Positions 11,001 through 19,035 of a stretch of 64,000 bases of DNA are shown here, piece by piece. Numbering within the stretch: position 1 is the first letter of the stretch; each line of letters opens with the position of its first letter. Made by a program: the position numbers and the translations under genes. The stretch comes from an uncultured Eggerthellaceae bacterium (lineage in GTDB: Bacteria; Actinomycetota; Coriobacteriia; Coriobacteriales; Eggerthellaceae): the NCBI GenBank assembly GCA_934648845.1, contig CAKUFS010000005.1, positions 34,613-98,612 of the forward strand, given 5' to 3'. The notes under the pieces were generated by a model. It ran no database searches. It had not been told where the DNA came from and saw nothing but the letters and a program-made list of their open reading frames with translations.

Positions 11001-11292
11001 GCGCGCCGTGGGCCTGGAATGCCAGGAAGTAAGCCGCGTAAGCAGCACGCTGCCAGGCGAAATGAACGTCATGGATCTTATCAACGCGGGCAAGATCAAC
11101 TTGATCATCAACACCCCTTCGGGCGACGAGACCCAATCCGATGGCTTCATTTTGCGCACTGCCGCCGTACAGCACGGCTTAACGTACGTGACCACACTTG
11201 CCGCAGCGCAGGCCATGGTTATTGGCATGGAAGTCGCCTCGGAACAGAGCCTGGACATCATTGCGCTTCAGGACCTTCCCCAATGGGAATAG
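8041..11292 (+). CDS. carB: Carbamoyl phosphate synthase large subunit
   Basis: 1083 residues, the standard length, with two homologous ATP-grasp halves. The first begins with [18 protein letters not shown] and the second with [18 protein letters not shown]. One half phosphorylates bicarbonate and the other carbamate, and an internal tunnel receives ammonia from CarA. The C-terminal 140 residues are the MGS-like allosteric domain where UMP or ornithine binds in the family. The GTG start has an AAGGAGG ribosome site lying inside the end of carA, so translation of the two subunits is coupled. Confidence 0.97.
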   Translation: MPKREDIKTILVIGSGPIVIGQACEFDYSGVQACKVLKEDGFRVVLVNSNPATIMTDPGLADRTYVEPITPEFVEKVIAKERPDALLPTLGGQTALNTAVELAHAGVLDKYGVEMIGCDLDAIERGEDRKLFEQCMAELGIETARGQYAYSLEDARTIVEGPAGLGYPVVLRPSFTLGGAGGGIAHNREELDLIVGQGLELSPTSEVLVEESIEGWKEYEMEVMRDKAGNGIIVCSIENFDPMGVHTGDSITVAPAQTLSDVEYQRMRAASLAILEKVGVETGGSNVQFAVNPETGRMIAIEMNPRVSRSSALASKATGFPIAKFAAQLAVGYTLDEITNGITKATPACFEPSIDYCVVKIPRFAFEKFQGSDNTLTTRMKAVGEVMAIGRTFEESLGKALRSLENGRMGLGADGKDTKLEGSLSADQLHDALVRPTAERIFYLAEALRRGMSCEEVHKLTRIDPWFIGRVADVCAIETALSAMKLEEMDADAFRVAKQYGLSDVQLAHLLGSDEKTVRAVRKILGVRPAFKTVDTCAAEFSSSTAYHYKTYDAAETETAPKTRKRIMILGAGPNRIGQGIEFDYCCVHASYALSAEGFETIMVNCNPETVSTDYDTSDKLYFEPLTYEDVMDVVEAEDPDGVIVTLGGQTPLKLAQALKDAGVPIIGTSPAAIDLAEDRDLFSHILDELEITYPAAGMASTFEEACKVAQRLSFPLLVRPSFVLGGRGMGIVYHTDQLRSYMAEATKVSPDYPVYLDRFLEDAVELDLDCLCDGETVYVGGILEHIEMAGIHSGDSACCIPPFTLSKNMQAQLRDIARRLALRLGVCGLLNIQFAIKDQVIYVIEANPRASRTVPFVSKATGVPLAKIAARIMTGEKLADMKLPADDRTFTHFSAKEAVIPFGRFPGTDAVLGPEMKSTGEVMGIASNFPAAYLKTQLAVGYEQPHGGMAFISVCDNDKRSIGSIAHTIARQGFKLVATSGTAATLRAVGLECQEVSRVSSTLPGEMNVMDLINAGKINLIINTPSGDETQSDGFILRTAAVQHGLTYVTTLAAAQAMVIGMEVASEQSLDIIALQDLPQWE

Positions 11293-11447
11293 GCCCGGGG
11301 CGCTCCGCGACTAACAAGCGGCACGACGCAGCTCGCAAACGTTGAGACACTTTCGACCTTTTTGTCAACCCGCAAGCGTTCTCCCTTGATTTATTCAGCA
11401 CTTTTTGTTTTCCTGAACAGAAACGTTATTTCAACAAGGGGGAACGC

Positions 11448-12746
11448 ATGAAATATGCACTGACAAACGGCATCCTGTTGGATGGCAGCAAAAACATGGA
11501 GCCGCAAGAAGGGCTTATCGTTACGGTGGAAGACGGTCGCTTTGGTCGCATTGCACCGGCAAACGAGTTTGACTTGGCAGATTACGAAGTGGTCAACCTT
11601 GAGGGCGGCTACCTGATGCCGGGCCTTATCAATATGCACGTGCATTTGGTGGTTGACGGCAAAGCGCCGAAATCGGAAAAGCCCACGGATTATCGCAAGC
11701 TTGTACAGAGCCTGCGCGACAAGAAACTAGTCAAGAAGTTTTTCCTGAAATCCGAGGCCCAGCACGCCAAGACTCAGCTGCTTTCCGGCGTTACCACGCT
11801 GCGTGCTGTGGGCGGCATTTACGACTGGGATGCCATCACGCGCGACCGCATCAACGCAGGTGAAATTGTAGGTCCGCGCATTCTTTCCTCCAACATGGCG
11901 GTAAGCGTGCCCGATGGTCACTTCGCTGGATCGCTGGCAACAGAGGCGCGTACCGCCGAAGAAGTCGCTCAGCACGTGCGCGAAATTGCCGCAGGGAAGC
12001 CCGACCTTATCAAGCTCATGATCACCGGCGGCGTAATGGATGCCACCGAAGAAGGCGAACCAGGCGCGTTGCGCATGCCGCCCGAGCTGGTGAAAGCTGC
12101 ATGCGATCAAGCCCATGAGCTGGGACTTCCCGTTGCAGCACACGTAGAAAGCGCCGAAGGCGTGCGCGTGGCGCTGGAGAATGGCGTAGATACCATCGAG
12201 CATGGTGCCGAACCGACGCCCGAGATCCTGGAGCTGTTCAAGCAGCGGGATGCAGCGCTCATCGCCACGCTCTCGCCGGCACTTCCCTACTCCGAGCTGC
12301 CGCTTGACGTGGCGAAATGCGGTGAGTTGGGCCGCAAGAATGGCAACGTGGTGTTCCGGGGAATCGTCGATTGCGCAAAGGCGTGCCTGGAAGAAGGGAT
12401 CCCCGTGGGTCTGGGCACCGACACTGGCTGCCCCTTCATCACCCATTACAACATGTGGCGCGAAGTGCGCTATTTCGCGCAGTACTGCAACGTGAGCAAT
12501 GCGTTCGCGCTGCACACCGCAACGCTTGCAAATGCCCAGATTCTGGGAATGGAAGACAAGATTGGCAGCATTGAGCCTGGAAAATGCGCTGATTTCATCG
12601 TAAGCACGAAAAACCCGCTTGATGACCTTTCGGCGTTGCGCCACTTAAAGATGGTTGCCCGTGACGGAAAAATCATCCGCGATCCCGCACCGAAACCCAC
12701 AAAGGGCGTCGATGCAGCACTGGATTCGCTTGAGCAGGGCAAATAA
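11448..12746 (+). CDS. Amidohydrolase family protein (imidazolonepropionase/prolidase-like clade)
   Basis: Metal-dependent hydrolase of 432 residues. Visible metal-site elements are HVHL after the first beta strand, HVES and EHGAE in the middle, and GTDTGCPF with the metal-binding Asp. The N- and C-terminal strands form the usual small composite beta domain, including IGSIEPGKCADFIV. This clade covers imidazolonepropionases, Xaa-Pro and Xaa-Arg dipeptidases and related enzymes, so the substrate is open. The ATG follows a strong AAGGGGGA ribosome site. No histidine-degradation genes are near, which argues against HutI. It is transcribed alone. Confidence 0.85.
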   Translation: MKYALTNGILLDGSKNMEPQEGLIVTVEDGRFGRIAPANEFDLADYEVVNLEGGYLMPGLINMHVHLVVDGKAPKSEKPTDYRKLVQSLRDKKLVKKFFLKSEAQHAKTQLLSGVTTLRAVGGIYDWDAITRDRINAGEIVGPRILSSNMAVSVPDGHFAGSLATEARTAEEVAQHVREIAAGKPDLIKLMITGGVMDATEEGEPGALRMPPELVKAACDQAHELGLPVAAHVESAEGVRVALENGVDTIEHGAEPTPEILELFKQRDAALIATLSPALPYSELPLDVAKCGELGRKNGNVVFRGIVDCAKACLEEGIPVGLGTDTGCPFITHYNMWREVRYFAQYCNVSNAFALHTATLANAQILGMEDKIGSIEPGKCADFIVSTKNPLDDLSALRHLKMVARDGKIIRDPAPKPTKGVDAALDSLEQGK

Positions 12747-13040
12747 CCCGCACGTGCGCTGCACGAGCCAAGCGCGCATATTGTTTGAAGAGGTGATGGG
12801 CTATGAACCCGCACAGGACGCTTAGGGCGCACGGCCTTAAGGCGTCCCCCTCTTGAACAGACGCATCGGATGCATGTACAATGTTTCCACAAGCAGGGCG
12901 GGCTCTGGGTCTGGATTAGACACGGGGTCTGCCCCGCTTTCGTGCACGCTTCCTTTGGTAGGGAATGCCTATGCGCACGGATTCGGCTTTGAAATAATCA
13001 ATGACGTCCACGTTCAACTGGACGGTTATCTTCTCGCGCG

Positions 13041-13332
13041 GTGCTTGTTGCCAAAAGGCCCTTCATTTCGGGCAAATCGACGATAATCGGTGGTCGGAAA
13101 TTCGATATTCTTCCTATCGTTTTTAATACAATGCTTTGACCTGGTATTATGCTGCAAGGAAGAACCGATTCAATGGTATCGATTTCTTCGGGTGCGATAA
13201 TTACGGCGCTCGGGGCGATTGGACCACCGAATATCGTCGATTTGCCCGAATTTGCACCCGTTTTTCCAACAACTGCTCTCTTTGGCGGGCTTTTCGGTGC
13301 TTTGAACGCCTTGAATGTCTTGAACGCTGCGC
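13041..13332. repeat. Inverted-repeat element, copy A
   Basis: Two 28-base arms (13067-13094 and 13223-13250) are reverse complements with one mismatch and enclose a 128-base core. Similarity to copy B at 18237-18541 covers the arms, about 25 bases to the left and about 80 to the right, but not the core. Where the arms of A and B differ (the TCGG versus ATGG step), both arms of each copy changed together. No transposase is encoded. Confidence 0.75.
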
Positions 13333-13385
13333 TGCGGCAAACCGGAGCAAACTGGAGAGAGTTTTTTACTATTGAGTGGGAATAA
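13173..13385 (+). CDS. Possible small hydrophobic protein inside repeat copy A
   Basis: A 70-residue frame with ATG at 13173 preceded by AAGGAAG at 9-base spacing. The product is Ile/Ala/Leu-rich with a stretch likely to sit in or on a membrane, ending in FTIEWE. It runs across the right arm of the inverted repeat. Copy B has a one-base insertion here that breaks the frame, which argues against conserved coding. I recognise no family; it may be spurious. Confidence 0.25.
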   Translation: MVSISSGAIITALGAIGPPNIVDLPEFAPVFPTTALFGGLFGALNALNVLNAALRQTGANWREFFTIEWE

Positions 13386-13872
13386 GTCCGTAGTGGTTTG
13401 CAGGTTGTAAAAATAGCCTCTAACCTGCGGTTTTACGAAATTTTAACCGACTAAAGAATCAGCCCGTGATGCCGATTTGAACGGTTTTATGGCTTCAAAT
13501 CGGCATCACGGGCCATTTTTGTGACTTCACGTTATTCTAAAAACCACTTTTGACCTGTGATTTTGTGTTTACTCAACTAAGGTGCAAGCCATCTGCGACT
13601 ACTCACCACGAATAATTGCGAAGAAGGTTGAAAACATCGTCGATATATGCTGTTTTTGCCATATTCGCAGGTCAGTGGCATGTTTGCCGACGGAAATGTT
13701 GGATGCCGTTTGCCGGGGTGACTCACAACTCGAATGTTTAGCCAAAAAGCGTCTCTTTTGAAAAGTGGACTCATTGATGGGGTCCGCAAAGCGCGCTGGG
13801 CGCTGTGGCTGCCCTGGGCGCGGGTTGAGCATCGCACCCAGGGCCAAGTAGCTACCAAGTAGCTAGTGTGTA
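13386..13872. other. Gene-free stretch with hairpins
   Basis: Contains a 7-bp hairpin (13400-13406 with 13422-13428) and the perfect 20-bp hairpin listed separately. From 13520 to 13872 I see only short meaningless frames. Bases 12747-13040, upstream of copy A, likewise hold an imperfect hairpin near 12817-12853 that may end the amidohydrolase transcript and nothing else I can support. Confidence 0.4.
13462..13520 (+). terminator. Perfect 20-bp hairpin followed by a T run
   Basis: Bases 13462-13481 pair perfectly with 13494-13513 across a 12-base loop, followed by CATTTTTG. The form fits a strong rho-independent terminator on the plus strand, yet the stem is longer than usual and no certain gene lies just upstream, so it could also be a remnant of a mobile-element end. 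Confidence 0.6.
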
Positions 13873-14286
13873 TTACTCGCGGACAGCGTAGGTCACGTTC
13901 GCGCGAGTACCCTCGCGAGCGGGCAGCTCGAAGAGGTGGAAGTGGTTGTCGAGGCAGCGCTTGAGCTCAACGCTGTAAGCAGACTCGGGATCCTGGTCGT
14001 CACCCCAGGCAATAGCCTTGGTGGGACAGTAGGACACGCAGTACTGCGGATAGCCCTGAGCAATTTCCCTCGCGCACATGTCGCAGCTCTTCTGGTAGAT
14101 GGGCTGCCAGTTCATGCGCAGGTTCGGGTAAATGCCCTGCGGACGGTCGATGCCGGCGCCAGATCCGTTGGTGCGGACGGTGATGCGGTAGTCGTCGTCC
14201 GCCAGGTTGTTTCCCATCTTACATGCCATGGAACAAGTCCAGCAGCCGATGCAGCGCTGAAGGTCGATTAAAGTTTTCTTTGCCAT
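13873..14286 (-). CDS. Ferredoxin-like iron-sulfur subunit of a molybdopterin oxidoreductase
   Basis: 137-residue electron-transfer subunit of DmsB/transhydroxylase beta type, probably binding two [4Fe-4S] clusters. Cysteine groups are CIGCWTCSMAC (C12, C15, C18, C22) and CDMC followed by CVSYCP. It is short compared with the usual 200-plus residue, four-cluster DmsB proteins. ATG at 14286 has GGAAGGAG just upstream; the longer open frame to 14430 overlaps the catalytic gene and has no support. It lies 14 bases downstream of the catalytic subunit on the same strand. No signal peptide or membrane anchor partner is present, so the complex is probably cytoplasmic. Confidence 0.85.
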   Translation of the reverse strand: MAKKTLIDLQRCIGCWTCSMACKMGNNLADDDYRITVRTNGSGAGIDRPQGIYPNLRMNWQPIYQKSCDMCAREIAQGYPQYCVSYCPTKAIAWGDDQDPESAYSVELKRCLDNHFHLFELPAREGTRANVTYAVRE

Positions 14287-14300
14287 GGTTTCTCTCCTTC

Positions 14301-16688
14301 CTATGCGCTCTCGTACTTGCGGATGCTGCAGACGGAATCCCAGTAACAGTCGGTGCTGCCCTGAAGCGTGGACATCGACTCGATGAAGCCGTTGCCGATG
14401 TGGCCGCAGTCGATCCAGTCGTTCCACCACTTGTCCTCGACGGCACCCGTGGAATCGTTGTTAGGGCACTGGTGAACCATCTCGGCGTAGGTGCCCTCTT
14501 CGAAATGGCGGGCACGCCAGCCGAACCACACGTGAACCGTTCCGGCGGGTACGCACTCATCGATCTCGAGGCGCGTGATCACGTGGCCGCGATCGTTGTA
14601 AACCTCAACCATGTCGCCGTACTTCAGGCCCAGCGCAACGGCGTCCTTCGGATTGATGCGCGTGGAGGGCGTGCCGCCAGAAAGCTCCACGGTGATGGGG
14701 TCGTCGGTAAAGCTTGACTGCATGAAGAAGCGCTGACGGCCGGTGAACAGCTGGAAGGTGTGCTTCTCATCCTTGCCCAGGTAGTTGGTTTCGAGGGGCT
14801 TAGGAAGGGCGAGGTCGAAGTCCTTCAAGCGCTCGGCGTAGATCTCGAAGCGGCCAGTGGCGTTAGGGAACACCTCGGCGGGGTTCATCCACGGGTTCCA
14901 CGGGATGGGCGGACAAGCGCCGCGAATGATCTTCTCTTCTTTCAGGCGCTCGTAGGTCACCTTCGGCTGAACGCCTGCGATAAGCGGATACTGGGTGTCG
15001 AGCATGACGTCGATCCATTCCCCAACGCTCTTTTGGAAGTAGTCGCCCAAGCCGACGCGCTTGGCGAGCTCGGACCAGTAGAACACCGGATCGCGCGGAT
15101 CAACGCCTTCGGGCGGGGTGATAGCCGGCTCCTGAAGGATGATGTGGCCGTAACAAGCGCCGCTGATGATGTCCTCGCGCTCGAAGGACATGCAGTCGGG
15201 CAGTACGTAGTCGGCGATCTCGCCGGTGTCGGTCATCCATACGTCGTAGTCGACAACGAGTTCCATCTGGTTGACGATGTCAAGCCAGCGCTTGCGATCG
15301 GGCTGCTGGTGGACGGGGTTGCCGCCTGCAACGATCAGGGCCTTGTAGGGGCTGCCGGGGGCTTCGGCTTCGGCAAACCACTGGTGCATGCGAACCGGTT
15401 TGGACTTTGCGGACTCAACGGTGCCGTCGGGAAGAGAGATGCCGTCCTCGTTGAAGGACAGCGGCCAGCCCTGAAGCTGCAGGCCCTCGATGACGCCAGC
15501 GCCCTGGCGGCCGTACTTGCCGGTAAGGATGCCGAGCAGCATAAACAAGCGGTAGGTCTCGTTGGTGTTGCGATAGCGCAGGCCATAACCGCTCAGGATG
15601 AAGGTCTTCTCAACGGTAGCCCAGTCGTAAGCGAGCTTCTCGATGACATGAACGGGAAGGCCGGTTACCTCGGAGGTTCTCTCCAACGTGTAAGCGGCAG
15701 CCCGGTCCTTGAGCAGCTGAAGCACGGGGGTAAGAGCGATGCCCTCCCACTCGTAGTGGCCCTCGAGCGCCAGGTTGGTGCCGGGCAGCTGACCACCCTT
15801 GGGGGCAACGGCCGCGAAGGCGTCGGCGTCCTTGTCGAAGACGATGTAGTTGCCATCGACGTCGCGAGCGAGCATGCCGTCGTCATCGCGCACCATGTAG
15901 GCGGCTACGGAGCGGTTGATGAGGTAAGCGTTGTCCTGAAGGTCGTTTTGCAGGATGTAGTTGATCATACCCATGGCCAAATCGCCGTCGGTGGAAGGCT
16001 TGATGCCGATGAACTCCTCTGCGAAACCGGCGGTGCCGTCGAAGATGAGGCCGATGTCGATAATCTTCGCACCGTTCTCGCGGGCGCGAACGAGGTTCTG
16101 GGCGCAGCGCATCTGGTTCTCGATGGGGTTGCAGCCCCAAACGTAGATCAGGTCGGAATCAACGATGACCTTCGGGTCGATGAGGACGTGGTTGGCAGTG
16201 GTGCCTACGTGGTAGAACTCGGCATAGAACGGACCATTGTCCAGACCGATGGACTCCATCGGGTTCGTAACGCCGAATGCGTTGCCGAAGCGCTGGGGCA
16301 TGAGCGTCTCCATGCTGTAGGCAGACGGAACGCCGGCGCGCAGGTTCCACATGGCAACGGATTCTGCGCCGTATTTGTCGCGCAGCTCGCACAGCTTCGC
16401 GCCGATTTCGTCAAGCGCCTGATCCCAGGAAATCTCCTCCCACTTGCCTTCGCCGCGCTCGCCGATACGCTTCAGCGGCTTCTTAAGACGCTTGGGATCG
16501 TAGGGCTGGCGGCCGGCCAGGCATCCCTTCTGGCAAATGTGGCCGTCGATTGCCTCGGGGCCCGTGTAGTCAACGGCTTCCATGCGGACGATCTTGCCAT
16601 CTTTTACGATTGTCTTCAACACGCAGTAGTCGTGGTCACCCCAGCCGGGACACGCGGTGTAGACGAAAGACTCGCCTTCTTTGAGCAT
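14301..16688 (-). CDS. Molybdopterin-dependent oxidoreductase (DMSO reductase superfamily) catalytic subunit
   Basis: 795 residues with the Mo-bisPGD fold: GERGEGKWEEISWDQALDEI at the domain I start, WGCNPIENQ and VAGGNPVHQQPDR cofactor contacts, and a C-terminal molydopterin dinucleotide-binding domain (GDMVEVYNDRGHV). No Tat signal is seen, unlike periplasmic members. The N-terminal cysteines are C13, C22, C52 and C56, which do not fit the normal Cx2-3Cx3C spacing. ATG at 16688 has a clear AGGAGG site. With its small FeS partner and divergent LysR regulator it resembles the inducible single-substrate molybdoenzymes of Eggerthellaceae (catechol dehydroxylases, transhydroxylases). The substrate cannot be read from sequence. 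Confidence 0.88.
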   Translation of the reverse strand: MLKEGESFVYTACPGWGDHDYCVLKTIVKDGKIVRMEAVDYTGPEAIDGHICQKGCLAGRQPYDPKRLKKPLKRIGERGEGKWEEISWDQALDEIGAKLCELRDKYGAESVAMWNLRAGVPSAYSMETLMPQRFGNAFGVTNPMESIGLDNGPFYAEFYHVGTTANHVLIDPKVIVDSDLIYVWGCNPIENQMRCAQNLVRARENGAKIIDIGLIFDGTAGFAEEFIGIKPSTDGDLAMGMINYILQNDLQDNAYLINRSVAAYMVRDDDGMLARDVDGNYIVFDKDADAFAAVAPKGGQLPGTNLALEGHYEWEGIALTPVLQLLKDRAAAYTLERTSEVTGLPVHVIEKLAYDWATVEKTFILSGYGLRYRNTNETYRLFMLLGILTGKYGRQGAGVIEGLQLQGWPLSFNEDGISLPDGTVESAKSKPVRMHQWFAEAEAPGSPYKALIVAGGNPVHQQPDRKRWLDIVNQMELVVDYDVWMTDTGEIADYVLPDCMSFEREDIISGACYGHIILQEPAITPPEGVDPRDPVFYWSELAKRVGLGDYFQKSVGEWIDVMLDTQYPLIAGVQPKVTYERLKEEKIIRGACPPIPWNPWMNPAEVFPNATGRFEIYAERLKDFDLALPKPLETNYLGKDEKHTFQLFTGRQRFFMQSSFTDDPITVELSGGTPSTRINPKDAVALGLKYGDMVEVYNDRGHVITRLEIDECVPAGTVHVWFGWRARHFEEGTYAEMVHQCPNNDSTGAVEDKWWNDWIDCGHIGNGFIESMSTLQGSTDCYWDSVCSIRKYESA

Positions 16689-16967
16689 GGCATTCCTCCT
16701 TTTGCTTCGCTTCCGATAAACTTGTGTTGCCGATGGGCTGGCTCGATCGGGTCGTGGCGTTAGTCCCGATCGGGCGCACTCTTGCAAAATGATTTTAGAG
16801 ATTGAATGCATCAAAGAGAACTGAGCAAACATTCTATGGATATACAATATTTTGTTGCCTATGGTATACTGGCGAAAAGTGCGGTTCATCTCTACGGGAA
16901 ACGACTTCGCGCATACTGAAAACAGCGGGGCGCACCTGTCGCAAGGGCGTCGCAACAGGGGGTTCAC
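16689..16967. promoter_or_regulatory. Divergent control region between molybdoenzyme and LysR genes
   Basis: Two inverted repeats are visible: GATCGGG/CCCGATC (16745-16751, 16765-16771), close to the molybdoenzyme start, and TATAC/GTATA (16841-16845, 16864-16868) in an AT-rich centre, with TATACT at 16865-16870 as a possible -10 for the regulator. A LysR protein typically binds such dyads between divergent genes. The assignment is inferred from position. Confidence 0.5.
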
Positions 16968-17927
16968 ATGAGGCTCAAGGCGTTTGGCTATTTCATCGAG
17001 TTAGCGAATGTTGGCTCGTTTTACGCCGCTGCGAGAAACCTGGGGATCTCGCAGCAGGGACTGAGCCGAGCCATCGGGGCGCTTGAGGAAGAGCTCGGTG
17101 CCGTTCTGTTGGAGCGTAGCAGAAGAGGAGTGCACCTTACCGAGAGGGGAAAGGTCTTTCTCGGCTACGCGAAGAAGATGCTTGCCCTGCAAGACTCGAT
17201 GATGGACGAATTGCGCTCCTTCGGCGGAGATGGATCATCTTCCGAGAACAGGATCAAGGTGTACGTGAGCTATTACTCTGCGCAGATCGCAGCTATGGAT
17301 CCCAATTACGTGAAGATGTTGTCCCAAGGCTCTTTCTACGTCGAAGAGCCCTTCGAAAAGCTTATGAGGCGCGCGGTTTTGTCAGACGGAAGCGACCTCG
17401 TGTATCTAGACGTCCATCCGTACTCTATGCAGAAGATCCTCGATAACCCGGACATTCAATATTTCCCAACGCTGAAGACCCAGTTTGGAATCCTTTGGAA
17501 GAAGGATTCCGAGTTTGCCGGCAGGGACCTCATCAGCTGCTCCGAAGTGGCGGATCGGCCCATTGCCGTCAACACTTTTCGCGAGATGTTGTACTACACG
17601 GAATGGCTATTTCGCGATTGCCCGCTGCAGGACATCAGGATGGGCACCGCAAGCTCGAAGATGCTCCTCGAGTACGTTAAGTCCTCGGAGAGCGCCATAG
17701 CGATATTCGACTCGTTCAGCTATTTCCTGGCGAAGAGATTCGGGTCGGATTCGGCAGCGGGTTTGGGTTTCACGCCCTTCGTCACTTCGGACGCCACGTG
17801 CAGCGTGGGCTTCGTCTTTCCGAAGAAGGCGGCGATCTCCACGCGGGCGCAACGGTCCACACAGCTGCTCGCCGGGATCTTGAGAAAAAACTGCGAAGAG
17901 TACTTCAAAGAGTATCCGCTGGATTAA
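16968..17927 (+). CDS. LysR family transcriptional regulator
   Basis: 319 residues. The first 60 form the LysR winged helix (FIELANVGSFYAAARNLGISQ with the following RAIGALEEELGAVLLER), then a linker helix and a two-lobed effector domain. The ATG is preceded by a G-rich site. Divergent placement from the molybdoenzyme operon makes it the probable substrate-responsive activator of that operon. The effector domain is not close enough to a known regulator for me to name a ligand. Confidence 0.92.
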   Translation: MRLKAFGYFIELANVGSFYAAARNLGISQQGLSRAIGALEEELGAVLLERSRRGVHLTERGKVFLGYAKKMLALQDSMMDELRSFGGDGSSSENRIKVYVSYYSAQIAAMDPNYVKMLSQGSFYVEEPFEKLMRRAVLSDGSDLVYLDVHPYSMQKILDNPDIQYFPTLKTQFGILWKKDSEFAGRDLISCSEVADRPIAVNTFREMLYYTEWLFRDCPLQDIRMGTASSKMLLEYVKSSESAIAIFDSFSYFLAKRFGSDSAAGLGFTPFVTSDATCSVGFVFPKKAAISTRAQRSTQLLAGILRKNCEEYFKEYPLD

Positions 17928-18100
17928 TGCGACCGCTGTCGGTTGTTGGATCTACAGAGGAAATCCTCAGCATTCCCGAAGTGGGAACTGACACGACAAC
18001 GTTCGAAGCCAACGAGATCATCACCGCCGTTACCGTTGTCAACGACGTTGCAGATACCTATGGCGAAGGCGCCCTGGTCGCAAAGCTTGAGTATCCGTGA
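17928..18100 (+). pseudogene. Unrecognised 57-residue ORF, likely a gene remnant
   Basis: Starts with ATG overlapping the LysR stop and reads 57 residues with a normal-looking composition, including a segment NEIITAVTVVNDVADTYGEG. No ribosome site and no family that I recognise. Bases 18101-18236 hold only a short meaningless frame. It lies between the regulator and a repeat element in a patch full of gene debris, so a leftover 3' piece of a lost gene is the simplest reading. Confidence 0.3.
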
Positions 18101-18236
18101 CAAATTACCCCACCTTTTGTCAACAATTTGCGCAACCCGGCCTAGATGGTCGCCTCGTAACCGTGAGAACCCGCGTCGCCAAGAAGCATCCACCGCGCGA
18201 CCATGAGAAATCATGCCATGAAGAGGCACTCACCGA

Positions 18237-18541
18237 GTGCTTGTTGAAAAACAGGCCTCGAATTCAGGCAAATCGACGATAAATGGTGGTTTGATTTCGA
18301 ATTCGCAACTGTTTCACGGCGACTCAAATCACCCAAACATTTAAGCTTACGAATAACACCTGGTCAGAGCGGTGCAGAAAAAACTTTCACGGCTGCTGGT
18401 TTTCACTCGGGAACAAAAACGCCCCTTCGACCACCATTTATCGTCGATTTGCCCGAATTTGCACCCGTTTTCCCAACAACTGCTCTCTTCGGGCGGGCTT
18501 TTCGGTGCTTTGAGCGCCTTGAATGTCTTGAACGCTGCGCG
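18237..18541. repeat. Inverted-repeat element, copy B
   Basis: Arms at 18263-18290 and 18430-18457 are 28-base reverse complements with one mismatch, around a 139-base core that does not resemble the core of copy A. The 80 bases right of the right arm match copy A except for a few substitutions and a one-base insertion. It abuts an IS3-family remnant. Confidence 0.75.
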
Positions 18542-18559
18542 CATCTGCCGCGCGCGCAT

Positions 18560-19035
18560 TGTCCATGGATTGGCTATACTAAGCTGGACGGTTTCGTGAG
18601 GGCCAGATGAGTCAGGAGGAGCCCATGGCGGACCCGAAGCGCCCCGGACATTTCACCGACGAGTTCAAGCGGCAGATAGCCGAGCTCGTAAACGCGAGGA
18701 AGCCCAAGGCGGACGTGATGCGCGAGCACGACCCGTCGAAGAGCACCGCCGACAGATGGGTCAATTCGATCAACGCCACGGGATCGCCGCATGCCACCGA
18801 CAACCGCACGCCCGAGCAGAACCGGGCGATCGAGCTGGAGCGCGAGAACCGCAGGCTGCGCATGGAAGTCGACGTTTTAAAACAAGCGGCGCCGATATTC
18901 TCACGGAAGCGACGGTGATAGCGGCCGACGCCGACCGCTATCCGGTATCGGCGCAATGCGAGATCCTCGGCGTTGCGCGCTCGACCTACCACTCCATGCG
19001 GTCGCGCGGGGCGGCCCCGGGGGCGTTGATGGAAA
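18560..19035 (+). mobile_element. Truncated IS3-family insertion sequence
   Basis: Left end near 18570-18600, orfA intact at 18625-18918, and the beginning of orfB in the overlapping frame (ADRYPVSAQCEILGVARSTY at about 18928-18990). The orfB reading stops resembling transposase at about 19020, where the leucine-rich repeat gene of the other strand begins. The DDE catalytic domain and right inverted repeat are absent. The exact left border is not certain. Confidence 0.75.
18625..18918 (+). CDS. IS3-family transposase OrfA (remnant element)
   Basis: 97 residues starting at ATG 18625 behind AGGAGG. It opens with the helix-turn-helix of IS3/IS150 OrfA proteins (FTDEFKRQIAELVNARK) and ends in a leucine-zipper-like coiled coil (ELERENRRLRMEVDVLKQAA) that overlaps the start of OrfB. 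OrfA alone binds the element ends and cannot transpose DNA. The matching OrfB is truncated after about 35 residues, so the element is dead unless a full partner is supplied elsewhere. Confidence 0.85.
   Translation: MADPKRPGHFTDEFKRQIAELVNARKPKADVMREHDPSKSTADRWVNSINATGSPHATDNRTPEQNRAIELERENRRLRMEVDVLKQAAPIFSRKRR

Noticed and set aside
13423..13872. tRNA or other structured RNA gene near the 20-bp hairpin
   Set aside because: No tRNA arm pattern or CCA-like end; only a simple hairpin.
14760..16763. 667-residue plus-strand frame
   Set aside because: It is the antisense of the molybdoenzyme gene, with Val/Leu/Asp-rich composition and no domain or ribosome site.
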